Assembly: GCA_013314755.1 (NCBI GenBank)
Contig: JABUFA010000001.1
Span: forward strand, 250,183 to 314,182
Origin: Chthonomonadia bacterium
GTDB lineage: Bacteria; Armatimonadota; HRBIN16
Direction of reading: 5' to 3'
DNA: 64,000 nucleotides
The stretch's first letter is position 1. Every line of letters begins with the position of its first letter. The notes beneath the pieces were generated by a model. The model was not told where the DNA came from and ran no database searches. It saw nothing but the letters and a program-made list of their open reading frames with translations. Shown here in pieces: positions 8,721 to 17,702 of this stretch. The position numbers were made by a program, and so were the translations under genes.

Positions 8721-11414
8721 TCACCTCATCTCCCCCACATAGAGCAGTCCCGGACTGACCGGCAGGCGCGGCATCGGCGGCAGACGCCGTCCATACTGAT
8801 CGACGCGCACCACGCCCGCTGTGGTAAACACCGGGTCGTACTCCATCACCAGGTTATAGCCCATTGGCAGATTGCGAGTGGGGTCTCGCGGGTCGCGCAG
8901 ATGGAACGGCGGTATCGGAATGCCCGAATTGCCGTACTGCGGTGGGATCCATCCCCACTTCTTCAGCCACTCGCCCTGGTCCTGGATTGCCCATGGCAGG
9001 TTCTCGGCTATCGCGCCTCGGATGGTGATGCGGATGTCCAGAGGTTGTCCGTAGAACGGATAGATGGGTGTCTGTACGTTGTATAACTGCCGGCGCAGGT
9101 TCTGGTCCACCGACGATGGGCTGGAACCGATTGGGAACGTGTCGCGCGGGTCGGTGTTGAACCACTCGCCGGGCAGAACCACGAACGAACCCTCCTGCGC
9201 GTACATCAGCGCCTCGATGGCGATGTCCAGCGGCACCACCGCCACCCGGCTCAGGTGGTACTCGTTAGCGGGCGCGTTGCCCCAACCGCTGTTGACTTCA
9301 AAGGTGAGCCGGTTTTCATCGCCCGGTCTGGTGTTCAGCACGTAGTCGCTGCGCGGATTGGTGGGGTCCGTCGGCGGGTTGGAGTTGAAGGGCGATATAT
9401 TGCGCAGGAGCTCCAGCCCCAGGTGTTCGTAGTTCACGCCTGAAGCGTTCACCAGATAGATGGTAGGCAGTCCCAGCGCATCAGACAGCCCACCCGGGAA
9501 GCGATACAGGTCTTCATCCAGAACGCCGTTGCCGTTGGTATCGTTCACCGGGTAGTTCACATGCAGGAAGATGCTGGTCTGTTCGTTCTCAATAGCCGCA
9601 TGGCGCACCAGCAGTTTCAAGCCGTGCGGCCAGGTGTTGCTGTAGTAGTTGTTCAGCGAAATGGCTGACGAGAACACAAAGGACTGGCGCTGGGTGGGCA
9701 GGATAGCGCGATGCCACGATGGGAAGTTCAGCGGTGCATCCTGCTCGTTCCAGCTGCCCGCCTCCGTGCCCAGTTCGGGGTCGATGAACAGGGTGGTGTT
9801 GACCACCACATTCTTCTTCGCCAGCAGAGCAATCGCGCTGGTGTTGTCGGGCTGACCGTTGGGCAGGCGCGGCTTCATCAGGTTGCCCTCGATGAAGATG
9901 TCGCCGCCAGACACCACCGTTAACTGCTTGCCAGCAGGAATGATGCCGCGGATGCGCACGTTCCCCTCCGCGTAGATGACCCCTGTAAACGGCGTCACAA
10001 AGGGCAGACCCACCGCCGACTTGTTCAGCGACGGGTCCAGGAGGTCCTGAGACAGCCGCCCATCGGGCAGGTAGGTGCACACCATCGTCACGGCGTTGGT
10101 GGGGGAGCCGTTGGGTGCGCGCCACCGCCCGCGCGTCAGCTGGATGGTGAAGCCGTTGGGGTTCAGACGGATGATTGCGCCCGGTGGAACGTAGTACGGT
10201 CCCTGCCAGTTGCGCGAATCGATCAGGCGCAGGAACTCACTACGCACGGTGGGACCGCCGAACAGCCCCGGCTCGCGAAGGACGTCGGCGCGGTTGTTGA
10301 TATAGATGCCCCTGCCAAAGCCGAACAGCCCGCTATTGCGCCCGCCAACCAGCGCACCCGAGTTGCGCGTCATGCTCCAGTAGCGGTTGACGTTGGTGGC
10401 AGGGTCGGTCAGGTCGATAATCGGTGGCTCCAGGCGTGTGATAGAGCGTCCGCCGCCGTCCACGCCCACTCCCATGCGTCCATCGCGCACGACGCCGCCA
10501 TAGGTGCTGAAGCTGGTACTGCTGCTGGGCAGAAGGATATTATTGTTCACGCTGACCTGTGCCCTAGGCGCCAGCAGGATGTCTCCCGCCACCTCTAACC
10601 GGTCGCCGTTTTGCGGGTTCATGGTCAGCTCCACCTCGCCGTACCAGCGGATGTTTCCGTTGATTCGGATGGGTGCGCCGCTGGTATTACTGCCCCAAAT
10701 GAGTCGGACGGGTATCGGGTTGCCGCTGGCATCGTGTCCCACGATACCCTCGGGCACGCCCAGTTCTACCATCACGTTGGCGCGGTTGTCGCGGTTGGTG
10801 ACGAAGCGCAGATAGTCGGTGATGCCGATGGCTTTATATGCCACCATCTCGCGTCGCAGCCCTGTAGCCGCGCTGGTGAGCATGGTCGGGTCGTTGGGTT
10901 CAATCCTGCCCACTCGCCCGATGGATTCTATCTTGATATAACGCGAGAGGGGACCCGATTCGGGGTCATTCGGGTCATAGGGGCGCGGATTATAGGTAAC
11001 CCGAATCAGCGCACGCCCGTTCTCGAACAGCACCCGACTGTAGCCGCCGCTGGGTCCGGCGACCGGCGTGCCGCAGGGGTTCAGCGTGGTGGATTCGGTG
11101 GGCGCGTAGGGACGCAGCCATGGATAGTCCGGGTCGCGGCACTGGTCGGGAGGCAGGTTTGCCGGCACCGGGCGCCAGTCCGCACCCTCCTCGCTGAAGG
11201 TGATCTGCTGGTCAGCGTACTGGATACCCGCTTCCGCGAAGTACTGCGCGTCGGTTACCCTGCCGCTGCGCGCTGCGTTTTCGAGGTTGCGCCCGATAAT
11301 CGCCACGAACAGCGCACCCATGAACATCATCACGAACATAACCACCACGGCTACAATCAGCGTTTGACCACGCTGAGTGTACACGGCGCCGGTAAGACGG
11401 TCTCTGCTGTTCAT
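8721..11414 (-). CDS. PilX-like pilus assembly protein, 897 aa
   Basis: The N-terminus reads TQRGQTLIVAVVVMFVMMF, the PilX_N-type arrangement: a short basic leader, then one long hydrophobic helix, without the G/A-FTLxE cleavage site of the true prepilins next door. The helix is followed by ARSGRVTDAQYFAEAGIQYA, also typical of PilX N-termini. The remaining 800 or so residues are beta-rich and of no family I recognise; known PilX proteins are about 200 residues, so this one carries a very large surface domain. ATG 11414 is preferred because a run of purines (GGGAGGGGGA) lies nine bases upstream; ATG 11423 abuts that run. It sits between the prepilins and the propeller proteins and is probably a minor pilus component. 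Confidence 0.75.
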   Translation of the reverse strand: MNSRDRLTGAVYTQRGQTLIVAVVVMFVMMFMGALFVAIIGRNLENAARSGRVTDAQYFAEAGIQYADQQITFSEEGADWRPVPANLPPDQCRDPDYPWLRPYAPTESTTLNPCGTPVAGPSGGYSRVLFENGRALIRVTYNPRPYDPNDPESGPLSRYIKIESIGRVGRIEPNDPTMLTSAATGLRREMVAYKAIGITDYLRFVTNRDNRANVMVELGVPEGIVGHDASGNPIPVRLIWGSNTSGAPIRINGNIRWYGEVELTMNPQNGDRLEVAGDILLAPRAQVSVNNNILLPSSSTSFSTYGGVVRDGRMGVGVDGGGRSITRLEPPIIDLTDPATNVNRYWSMTRNSGALVGGRNSGLFGFGRGIYINNRADVLREPGLFGGPTVRSEFLRLIDSRNWQGPYYVPPGAIIRLNPNGFTIQLTRGRWRAPNGSPTNAVTMVCTYLPDGRLSQDLLDPSLNKSAVGLPFVTPFTGVIYAEGNVRIRGIIPAGKQLTVVSGGDIFIEGNLMKPRLPNGQPDNTSAIALLAKKNVVVNTTLFIDPELGTEAGSWNEQDAPLNFPSWHRAILPTQRQSFVFSSAISLNNYYSNTWPHGLKLLVRHAAIENEQTSIFLHVNYPVNDTNGNGVLDEDLYRFPGGLSDALGLPTIYLVNASGVNYEHLGLELLRNISPFNSNPPTDPTNPRSDYVLNTRPGDENRLTFEVNSGWGNAPANEYHLSRVAVVPLDIAIEALMYAQEGSFVVLPGEWFNTDPRDTFPIGSSPSSVDQNLRRQLYNVQTPIYPFYGQPLDIRITIRGAIAENLPWAIQDQGEWLKKWGWIPPQYGNSGIPIPPFHLRDPRDPTRNLPMGYNLVMEYDPVFTTAGVVRVDQYGRRLPPMPRLPVSPGLLYVGEMR

Positions 11415-11436
11415 TTTGTGCATTCCCCCTCCCGCT

Positions 11437-13281
11437 CTATCGTAACAGGTTGCGTACCCGCACCTGTGTGGTCAGCGACATCAATAGCGGGTCGCCCGTT
11501 GTTGGGTCGTACAGCTTGATATTGATAGCCAGCGTATACTGCGAGCGCGTCATGTAGTCCACTTTCACCACATCGTTCGCGGTATTGGTCTGTATCCAAT
11601 AGGTGACCCGAAGCAGGTCGTATGGCGTGCCATCACTGCGCGTGCCCGACGGTATCTGCCACAGCGGCCAGAACTCCACATAGCCTGTCTGCAGGGTCGG
11701 GTGCCCATTGTTCGTGCCCCGGTAGTTGATGCGATACTGGTTCGGACCCGGCGTGACGTTCCAGGGAACCCGGGTGTACGGCACCAGTCGCGGCTCCACG
11801 CCGGGCGGTGTGGTCTGGTCGGGTCCCCAGATGCGCTCGGAGCCGGGCACGATGGAAACCGTTGCCAGCAGTTTCAACGGGCTCTGCCGGTTATTAGAAG
11901 CGGTGTTGTTGATGTCGGGTTCCGACAGAAGCAGGTAGCGCCGCCCGCTCTCATCCACCTGCGTATTGCGGGCAAGATATTCGAACACCGGTCGCTCGCC
12001 CGGACGGAACACCACCGTCGCCGGAAGCGCGAAGTTCACCGTTCCCGAGCGCGGATCCACCGTGCACGCCAGGAACGGATAGGGCGCACCGATGGCATTG
12101 GGGTTGCGCTCCCAGTTGTTCCAGGGGTCCGGCAGATTGGAACAGACATCCTGCGCCCACGTGCCCTCATCGTAACAGCCCGAAGACTCCATCAGCTGAT
12201 AGGCGGTGATGTTGAACAGCAACGGACCACGCCCTATCAGCAGGTTGCCGTTCTGGTCTATCGTGGTGGTGTAATACAACGGCGGATTAAGGCTCCGATA
12301 CACGGTAACGGCAAACGGACTGCTCCAGCCGCCCTTCTTGGTCATGTAGGCGGTTGGGATGGCGTTGGGCACTTCGTTCGCCGCGTCATCCAGCGCGGTA
12401 GGCACTGCCGGGTCGTCCGTCACCAGTCCGGGCAGGAACTGTATCAGCGGGGTCACCTGCACAATTTGCCCCTGCTGGTTGTACTGCACGTTGATGAGGT
12501 CGATATCTTCCACTTCGGTAACCGGGCGGCTGACCTCTAACCAGTTCTGCATGTACGACCTGCCATTTGGGGCGATGCGCGTGTCATAGAAGAAGCCCGG
12601 CTCGTCAAGGATCGGCTGTCCGTTCGCATCCAGCTTGAACAATCGGGTATTGGGTACAAATGCTCCATTACCATTGCGCTCGTACAATACGAACTGCGCC
12701 CGCCACAGGATGTACGGGTTGTCCGCCGCCACAGCAAGCAGCTGTTCGTTGCGGTTGCTGTAGGGTCGGCTTGGGTCGCGGCGAGCGATGAAATAGCGTA
12801 CGACGGTGCGCCCCGCCAGCAGGGGAAGGCGCGGCGGATTGCCCACTCTGCGGTCTGGCGGCACATAGTCACTGCCGTCGGTCGGGTCGGTAACTCCGGT
12901 GCCGTTCGGGGTGACACGCTCTGGCAACACGAAGTCGATCTTGGTGTACGGCAGGTAGAAGGTGACCGGGTTGCCCTGTCGATCAGTCAGGTCGAAGCGC
13001 AGGGTGGCATCGTTGACCGGGTTGCTGGTGGTCAGCGGGTTGAGCACGCGTGAGTTGTCGAACACGTATGCCGCGTCGGCGATTTCGCGCGAGATGGTCT
13101 CCATCAGGTCGCGGGCGGTATCCTGTGCCTGAGCCACCCGCTGGACGCGCCTTGTAAAGTTGAAGCTTTGCAGCATGGGACCAAGCAGAAGCCCCAGCAT
13201 AATGGCGGTAATCGCCATCACCACCAGCAGTTCCACCAGAGTAAACGCCTGTCCTATTTTCATGTTGCCTGTATCTCTCAT
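11437..13281 (-). CDS. Type IV prepilin, PulJ/PilW-like, 614 aa
   Basis: The class III signal sequence is MRDTGNMKIGQA followed by FTLVELLVVMAITAIMLGLL, with the conserved Glu at +5 after cleavage. The length is unusual: PulJ-type minor pilins are about 200 residues, so a large beta-rich head of about 550 residues is added. I chose ATG 13281 because AGGGGTGA lies five bases upstream. ATG 13314, two bases after the stop of the preceding gene, and ATG 13263 are alternatives; the frame also stays open further upstream, to 13407. The residue before the predicted cleavage point is Ala, not the usual Gly. It is the third of three successive prepilins in the operon and probably part of the pilus-tip complex. 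Confidence 0.82.
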   Translation of the reverse strand: MRDTGNMKIGQAFTLVELLVVMAITAIMLGLLLGPMLQSFNFTRRVQRVAQAQDTARDLMETISREIADAAYVFDNSRVLNPLTTSNPVNDATLRFDLTDRQGNPVTFYLPYTKIDFVLPERVTPNGTGVTDPTDGSDYVPPDRRVGNPPRLPLLAGRTVVRYFIARRDPSRPYSNRNEQLLAVAADNPYILWRAQFVLYERNGNGAFVPNTRLFKLDANGQPILDEPGFFYDTRIAPNGRSYMQNWLEVSRPVTEVEDIDLINVQYNQQGQIVQVTPLIQFLPGLVTDDPAVPTALDDAANEVPNAIPTAYMTKKGGWSSPFAVTVYRSLNPPLYYTTTIDQNGNLLIGRGPLLFNITAYQLMESSGCYDEGTWAQDVCSNLPDPWNNWERNPNAIGAPYPFLACTVDPRSGTVNFALPATVVFRPGERPVFEYLARNTQVDESGRRYLLLSEPDINNTASNNRQSPLKLLATVSIVPGSERIWGPDQTTPPGVEPRLVPYTRVPWNVTPGPNQYRINYRGTNNGHPTLQTGYVEFWPLWQIPSGTRSDGTPYDLLRVTYWIQTNTANDVVKVDYMTRSQYTLAINIKLYDPTTGDPLLMSLTTQVRVRNLLR

Positions 13282-13315
13282 CGGTGTCACCCCTGTTATA
13301 TCTCTATCACTCATG

Positions 13316-15148
13316 TTATTCCACTTCGCGCGTGAGGATGGTTTCCACCTCATAGCGCTGCCAGCGATTGTTCTCCTTCCAGATAACACGCGCCTTGAAC
13401 GACGCACCTTTCACTCCACGCACCACGTAGCCGTAGGTGCTGTAGGCGTCCAGGTCCAGCGAAACCGCCGTGGGTTTGATGTCGCGGATGTCTATGTAGC
13501 ACAGCGGGCGTCCGCCAACCGATTCGGTGCGGGTGCTGATACGCGCCAGCACTCCCCGCATCACGTCCTTGCCCAGCACGCTGTCGTTGTAGAACACCTC
13601 GCCAAGGATGACCTGCTTGCCAGCGTCGCACACTGGGAAGTAGATGCGGGTTGGCGAGCCGCCATCGGAGCCTCCACCCACGTAAAACTCCCGATAGCTT
13701 AACAGGTTGCCGTATCGCTCGCGGTATATCTCATACGGCTTCATAATCTGCACGCCCCAGTCCGCATCCGCCTGATAGTAGAAGCGCAGGGTGTGCCCCG
13801 CCAGCGACGGATCAAGCACGTTCACGATGCCGTTGCGGTAGTCCACCTGGTAGGAGCCGGAGTCGCCCTGCCCCACGATGGGGTCGATAATCTGACCGGT
13901 TTGCAGGTCCACTGCCACGAAGTCAGGTTGCTGGCGCACCGGGTCGCCCTGCGGCAGGGCGTTCCAGTTCACCCCGCGGATCAGCCCTTCGTAGGTGGTC
14001 TGGTCGTCCAGCTTGTCGCCGCGCTTGCGCAGGAAGCGCAGGTTCAGCTTAATCTCCGCCGGCACGGTGGGCACCAGCCTGTCCTCGCGGATGATGTGCC
14101 AGTCCAGCACGGTGTAATCAATGTGGGCGGTCAGGGGCACCACACCACGAGCCGTGCGCTCGGTGTAGTTGTGTCCGCGCGGGTTGAACAGCAACACGCC
14201 CACGTTCGCGTAGGGACCGATGTTGCCGTAGAGTATCTTGAACTCGTATGGGTCGTCTGACCAGCTCTGCGCCAGCGGAAGGAGCCGGAACTCCCGGCTG
14301 ACCAGCTCACTGCCCGCGCGCATCCGCCACCCCGATTCCAGAATGGGCTTGCCATCGGGACCCGTGTAACTGCGCAGTTCAATGCGCACCGGTTCCCCGA
14401 TTAAGCCCACCACGTTGGGGATGGTCTTGGACACCGATTTGAGTTTCCATCCGTCGTTGCCGTCGTAATAGTCGTACGAGATGGTGAAGTCGCGCGGGTA
14501 GGACGTCGGATAGAACCAGATAACCACGTCGTCGAACGCGCCGTCATCGCTGGCATCGTAGTCGATGGCGTACTGGTGCGGACCGCGCAGAGGTGGTGGC
14601 GCGTCCTCCTGGGCGTTCCATAGCATCCGCACCATGGGCGAGCCGTACACATTGAGATTATTCAGTCGCCACACCTGTGCAACGGGGTCGTACAGCGGCT
14701 GGTCGACGAAGGGACCTGCACCCAGCACGTACACCGACCCCTGTCCCGCCACGGTGGGCACAGGGATAGGCACGCGCACCTTTTCGCCCACCACCCGCCG
14801 CCAGCGGTTAATATCCGAGTAGTAATAGGCATCGATGCCCGGAGGCAGTGAAGGCGGTGCGAGGTTATCGGGATGTGCGCCGACGTCTATCGCCTCGCCG
14901 GTGGTGCTACCGTCGGAGTACGGCGCCAGCGCCAGAACGCCTGCCGGCAGCGCGGTCGCGTTGTTCTTCCACCGCTCAATCTCCTGCTGAGCCAGTCGGC
15001 TGGCGAACGAGCGGTTCTCCGCCGCACGGGTCACAAAGAACCCGCCCGGGAACAGCTTCAGAATCACCAGAATGCCGATGGTCAGCACGGCAATCGCTGC
15101 CAGCACTTCAATCAGAGAGAAGGCTTGTCCCCTTCTTCGTTTGTTCAT
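13316..15148 (-). CDS. Type IV prepilin, PilV/PulI-like, 610 aa
   Basis: The N-terminus MNKRRRGQA leads into FSLIEVLAAIAVLTIGILVI, a standard prepilin signal and helix with Glu at +5. The downstream LFPGGFFVTRAAENRSFASR and LAQQEIERWKN resemble PilV/PulI proteins, in which the helix is followed by a conserved AQQ segment. A beta-rich C-terminal region of about 530 residues is much larger than in ordinary PilV proteins. ATG 15148 follows GGAGGGG with four bases between; GTG 15151 is in frame but less likely. The stop at 13316 is close to the next prepilin. Processing by PilD from the same operon is expected. Confidence 0.82.
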   Translation of the reverse strand: MNKRRRGQAFSLIEVLAAIAVLTIGILVILKLFPGGFFVTRAAENRSFASRLAQQEIERWKNNATALPAGVLALAPYSDGSTTGEAIDVGAHPDNLAPPSLPPGIDAYYYSDINRWRRVVGEKVRVPIPVPTVAGQGSVYVLGAGPFVDQPLYDPVAQVWRLNNLNVYGSPMVRMLWNAQEDAPPPLRGPHQYAIDYDASDDGAFDDVVIWFYPTSYPRDFTISYDYYDGNDGWKLKSVSKTIPNVVGLIGEPVRIELRSYTGPDGKPILESGWRMRAGSELVSREFRLLPLAQSWSDDPYEFKILYGNIGPYANVGVLLFNPRGHNYTERTARGVVPLTAHIDYTVLDWHIIREDRLVPTVPAEIKLNLRFLRKRGDKLDDQTTYEGLIRGVNWNALPQGDPVRQQPDFVAVDLQTGQIIDPIVGQGDSGSYQVDYRNGIVNVLDPSLAGHTLRFYYQADADWGVQIMKPYEIYRERYGNLLSYREFYVGGGSDGGSPTRIYFPVCDAGKQVILGEVFYNDSVLGKDVMRGVLARISTRTESVGGRPLCYIDIRDIKPTAVSLDLDAYSTYGYVVRGVKGASFKARVIWKENNRWQRYEVETILTREVE

Positions 15149-15194
15149 CACCCCTCCACCGCCTTTCGTCAGGTGGTTTGGTCAATAGTTTCTG

Positions 15195-15983
15195 TTAGTC
15201 CAGACACCAGAATCGGTTCTGCCCAGCGTTGCTGAAGTTCGGGTCGTTGCCCGTCATTTTCTGCTTGATGATTCGCGAGTCCACCGGTTTGGCTGTGCCG
15301 CTTAGCAGAAGCACGATATCCTTGCTGCCGGGCGCCGGCTGTCCCGAGCTGTCGCAACTGCGATGGTCAGATACCCAGGTGACGATAGTGTTCTCGGGCG
15401 GCAGGTTGTACTGCAGCTGGCACATGTCGTCCAGCGGACCGGCGGTGTTGTTCGTGGGCAGATACGGACGATACAGGCTGTAGTGTTGCTCGTACACTCC
15501 GCTTCCCGGACAGGTGGGCCCGATGTCCATGCTATCCAGCAGATAGTACGGACGGGTGACCAGCGCACCGTTGATTTCGTTCACGCGCTGGCTGGGGTTG
15601 TTCGGGTCGGGCAGAAGCACCTCTACCGCTTTCCAGCTGGTCTTGTCGTTTACCGGGTTGTTCGGGCTGCGGAAGATGTTGATGTCGCGGATGTACGCCT
15701 GGTACAGGAAACCGCCCCGTATCCGGTCGGCAGGCGTTACCTGCGAGTTGTTGATCAGCTCCACGTAGCCCAGTAACGCCTCGGGATACACGCGGTTGTC
15801 CTGTTTGTACATCTTCAACGCGACCTGTATCTGGTGCAAATTGGACATGGTGGTGGTACGGCGTGCCTGCTCACGCACCGTTGCCGCTACCGGAAAGATG
15901 ATGGCAGCGAGCACGGCGATAATGGCTATCACCGTCAGCATCTCCACCATCGTAAACGCGCGGATGTTTATCCGGTCTCGCAT
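15195..15983 (-). CDS. Type IV prepilin, PulG-like, 262 aa
   Basis: The leader MRDRINIRA precedes FTMVEMLTVIAIIAVLAAII, the prepilin cleavage site and assembly helix. The following FPVAATVREQARRTTTMSNL and HQIQVALKMYKQDNRVYPEAL match the PulG-type major pseudopilin pattern in which the helix continues into a loop with a conserved YP. The H-x9-DG ending of the two other short prepilins in this window is absent. AGGTGA stands six bases before the ATG. It is the first prepilin after the assembly genes and could be the main structural subunit of this apparatus, although pilin and pseudopilin cannot be told apart from sequence alone. Confidence 0.85.
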   Translation of the reverse strand: MRDRINIRAFTMVEMLTVIAIIAVLAAIIFPVAATVREQARRTTTMSNLHQIQVALKMYKQDNRVYPEALLGYVELINNSQVTPADRIRGGFLYQAYIRDINIFRSPNNPVNDKTSWKAVEVLLPDPNNPSQRVNEINGALVTRPYYLLDSMDIGPTCPGSGVYEQHYSLYRPYLPTNNTAGPLDDMCQLQYNLPPENTIVTWVSDHRSCDSSGQPAPGSKDIVLLLSGTAKPVDSRIIKQKMTGNDPNFSNAGQNRFWCLD

Positions 15984-16043
15984 AGTCGGTCACCTCGTTC
16001 CTTTCCTGTCGGTTTTGACGACGCCTCCGGGCGTATTGTTCCT

Positions 16044-16619
16044 TCACGCGAAGAGGCGGCTGGTGTCTATCTGCAAATCTGGCAGAACCTCCGAACGCAC
16101 AGTATCTCCCTTGCCGTACAAGCCGATACGCTCAACGCCCCGCTGGTTCAGGCGCAACACCTCCACCGTTTCGGCTTCGGGGCTGACCAGCCAGATCTCA
16201 CGCACCCCTACGTGCCGGTAGTCTTCTATCTTCGCGCTGAGGGAGGTGCGTGTTTCCCCTGGGGAGAGTATTTCTACAACAAGGTCTGGAACCACTTCTC
16301 CGTGCGGTGCCGCCATCAGTTCCTGCTCGTTTTGATAACTCCCCTCGCGATAAAGCGCCACCATGATGTCGGGCTGGCGCACCCTCAGCGGCGAGCGGGA
16401 GATGATGACATCCATGGGGGAGGGGAGTATCTCACCTCGCATTTCTGGCACATGTTGTTCCATCAGCAGAAGCAGACGACACACGAGCTGCTGATGTATG
16501 TAACCCGGTGCAGGTAACACTCTCAGTACCCCATCAATCACTTCGCACGGCTGATTCGTCTCGGGGAGCCTCAGCCATTCGTCGTAGGTAAGCAGTTTGG
16601 GAGTCGTTTGCGCTGACAT
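16044..16619 (-). CDS. Uma2 family endonuclease (DUF820), 191 aa
   Basis: The protein has the full Uma2 layout: LTYDEWLRLPE, then EVIDGVLRVLPAPGYIHQQL, then the nuclease core with RQPDIMV (residues about 94-100), DLVVEILSPGETRTSLSAK and IEDYRHVGVREIWLVSPE. The PD, the E of VVEI and the K of SAK correspond to a PD-(D/E)xK active site. Length is normal for the family. These proteins are abundant in cyanobacteria and Armatimonadota and their biological job is not settled. It is placed four bases after pilD within the pilus operon, with GGAGGATAGAGG before its ATG. A second, core-deleted copy lies at 8480-8719 in the same operon. Confidence 0.87.
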   Translation of the reverse strand: MSAQTTPKLLTYDEWLRLPETNQPCEVIDGVLRVLPAPGYIHQQLVCRLLLLMEQHVPEMRGEILPSPMDVIISRSPLRVRQPDIMVALYREGSYQNEQELMAAPHGEVVPDLVVEILSPGETRTSLSAKIEDYRHVGVREIWLVSPEAETVEVLRLNQRGVERIGLYGKGDTVRSEVLPDLQIDTSRLFA

Positions 16620-16622
16620 CCT

Positions 16623-17645
16623 CTATCCTCCTCCCGTCGCCCAGCGCCAGTAGGCGTCCCACAGCGCCAGCACATAGGGCTTACCGATGAGTGCAATCAG
16701 GGTGGCGGCAACAATGTACGGACCGAAGGGGATGGTGGTTAAACCGGGCACGAACTCCTCTTCCGCTTCGGAGGTTGCGGAAGCCTTGCGCGAAGAGAAC
16801 AAAGAACGCACCCCATCATAGAAGAACACCAGCACATCCAGCGCAACCAGCAGAGCCAGGCTGTACAGGAGCATCTGTCCTATCGGCTCGGGAGGGGTTG
16901 TTGGAGTGGTGTCAGCGGGCGTGGTTTCGGCGGGGGACTGTTTCTTTAATGTGAACGCAACCAGAAGCCCTCCCACAATCGCTCCCAGCGCCACCGATCC
17001 AGCAAAAGCCAGCAGAGCCAGCTTCAACGGCATCATTGCGCCGATGGCTCGCGCCAGCTTGACATCTCCAAATCCCATCGCATCCTTTCGAAACATCACT
17101 CGCCCCATCAAAGCGATAGTTGCAAATATCGCAGTGCAAGCCACTGCTCCCACCAGCGCATAGGGCAGATTCCAACCTGCCACCCTTACCCACGCCTGCG
17201 GGTTGCCTTCCTCAATCAACACAATGTTGCGGGCAACCCCCAGCACCAGCATGAAAACGTTTAAGCCGTCCGGTATCAAAAAGTGTTCCAGGTCAATGAA
17301 AAAGGCAGCAATCAGCGCCGCTGTGAACAGCACATAGAATACGGTATCCCAGCTCCAGCCGTAGCGCCAGTAGATGCCCAGAAACAGCAAGCCGGTAGCG
17401 AGTTCCACCCAGAAATAGCGCCACGAGATGCGCGCGCCACAATAACGACATTTGCCCCTCTGCCATAAAAAGCTCAGCAGAGGCACCAGGTCTTTCACAC
17501 CCAGCTCGGTCTTACAGTTTGGGCAGTGGGAGCGTGGCTTGACAATGGATAAACCACGCGGGAGGCGGTAGATAAGCACGTTCAGGAAGCTGCCCACCAC
17601 CGCCCCATAGATAAAAACCACCAGCCCAATGTACCAATCCGGCAT
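16623..17645 (-). CDS. pilD: Prepilin peptidase (leader peptidase/N-methyltransferase), 340 aa
   Basis: This membrane aspartic protease cleaves prepilin leaders and methylates the new N-terminus. The cytoplasmic zinc motif is present as C41PNC44 and C66RYC69. The two catalytic aspartates are D118 (in FIDLEHFLIPD) and D194 (in GFGDVKL). About seven to eight membrane segments are visible. At 340 residues it is longer than typical PilD (about 250-290): two low-complexity loops are inserted near the C-terminus, one Pro/Thr-rich (residues about 230-250) and one Ser/Glu-rich (about 285-300). ATG 17645 is preferred; GTG 17648 is in frame. No strong ribosome-binding site is visible. Confidence 0.93.
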   Translation of the reverse strand: MPDWYIGLVVFIYGAVVGSFLNVLIYRLPRGLSIVKPRSHCPNCKTELGVKDLVPLLSFLWQRGKCRYCGARISWRYFWVELATGLLFLGIYWRYGWSWDTVFYVLFTAALIAAFFIDLEHFLIPDGLNVFMLVLGVARNIVLIEEGNPQAWVRVAGWNLPYALVGAVACTAIFATIALMGRVMFRKDAMGFGDVKLARAIGAMMPLKLALLAFAGSVALGAIVGGLLVAFTLKKQSPAETTPADTTPTTPPEPIGQMLLYSLALLVALDVLVFFYDGVRSLFSSRKASATSEAEEEFVPGLTTIPFGPYIVAATLIALIGKPYVLALWDAYWRWATGGG

Positions 17646-17675
17646 CACCCGTTGATTTGCGTCTCCCTCTGGAAA

Positions 17676-17697
17676 GGGGGGCGGAACCCCGCCCCCC
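17676..17697 (-). terminator. GC-rich hairpin between pilC and pilD
   Basis: A nine-base-pair stem (GGGGGGCGG paired with CCGCCCCCC, four-base loop) lies just after the pilC stop and before pilD. It lacks a run of U, so it may act as an attenuator or an mRNA-stabilising structure within the operon and not as a full terminator. Confidence 0.5.
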
Positions 17698-17702
17698 GAA
17701 TT

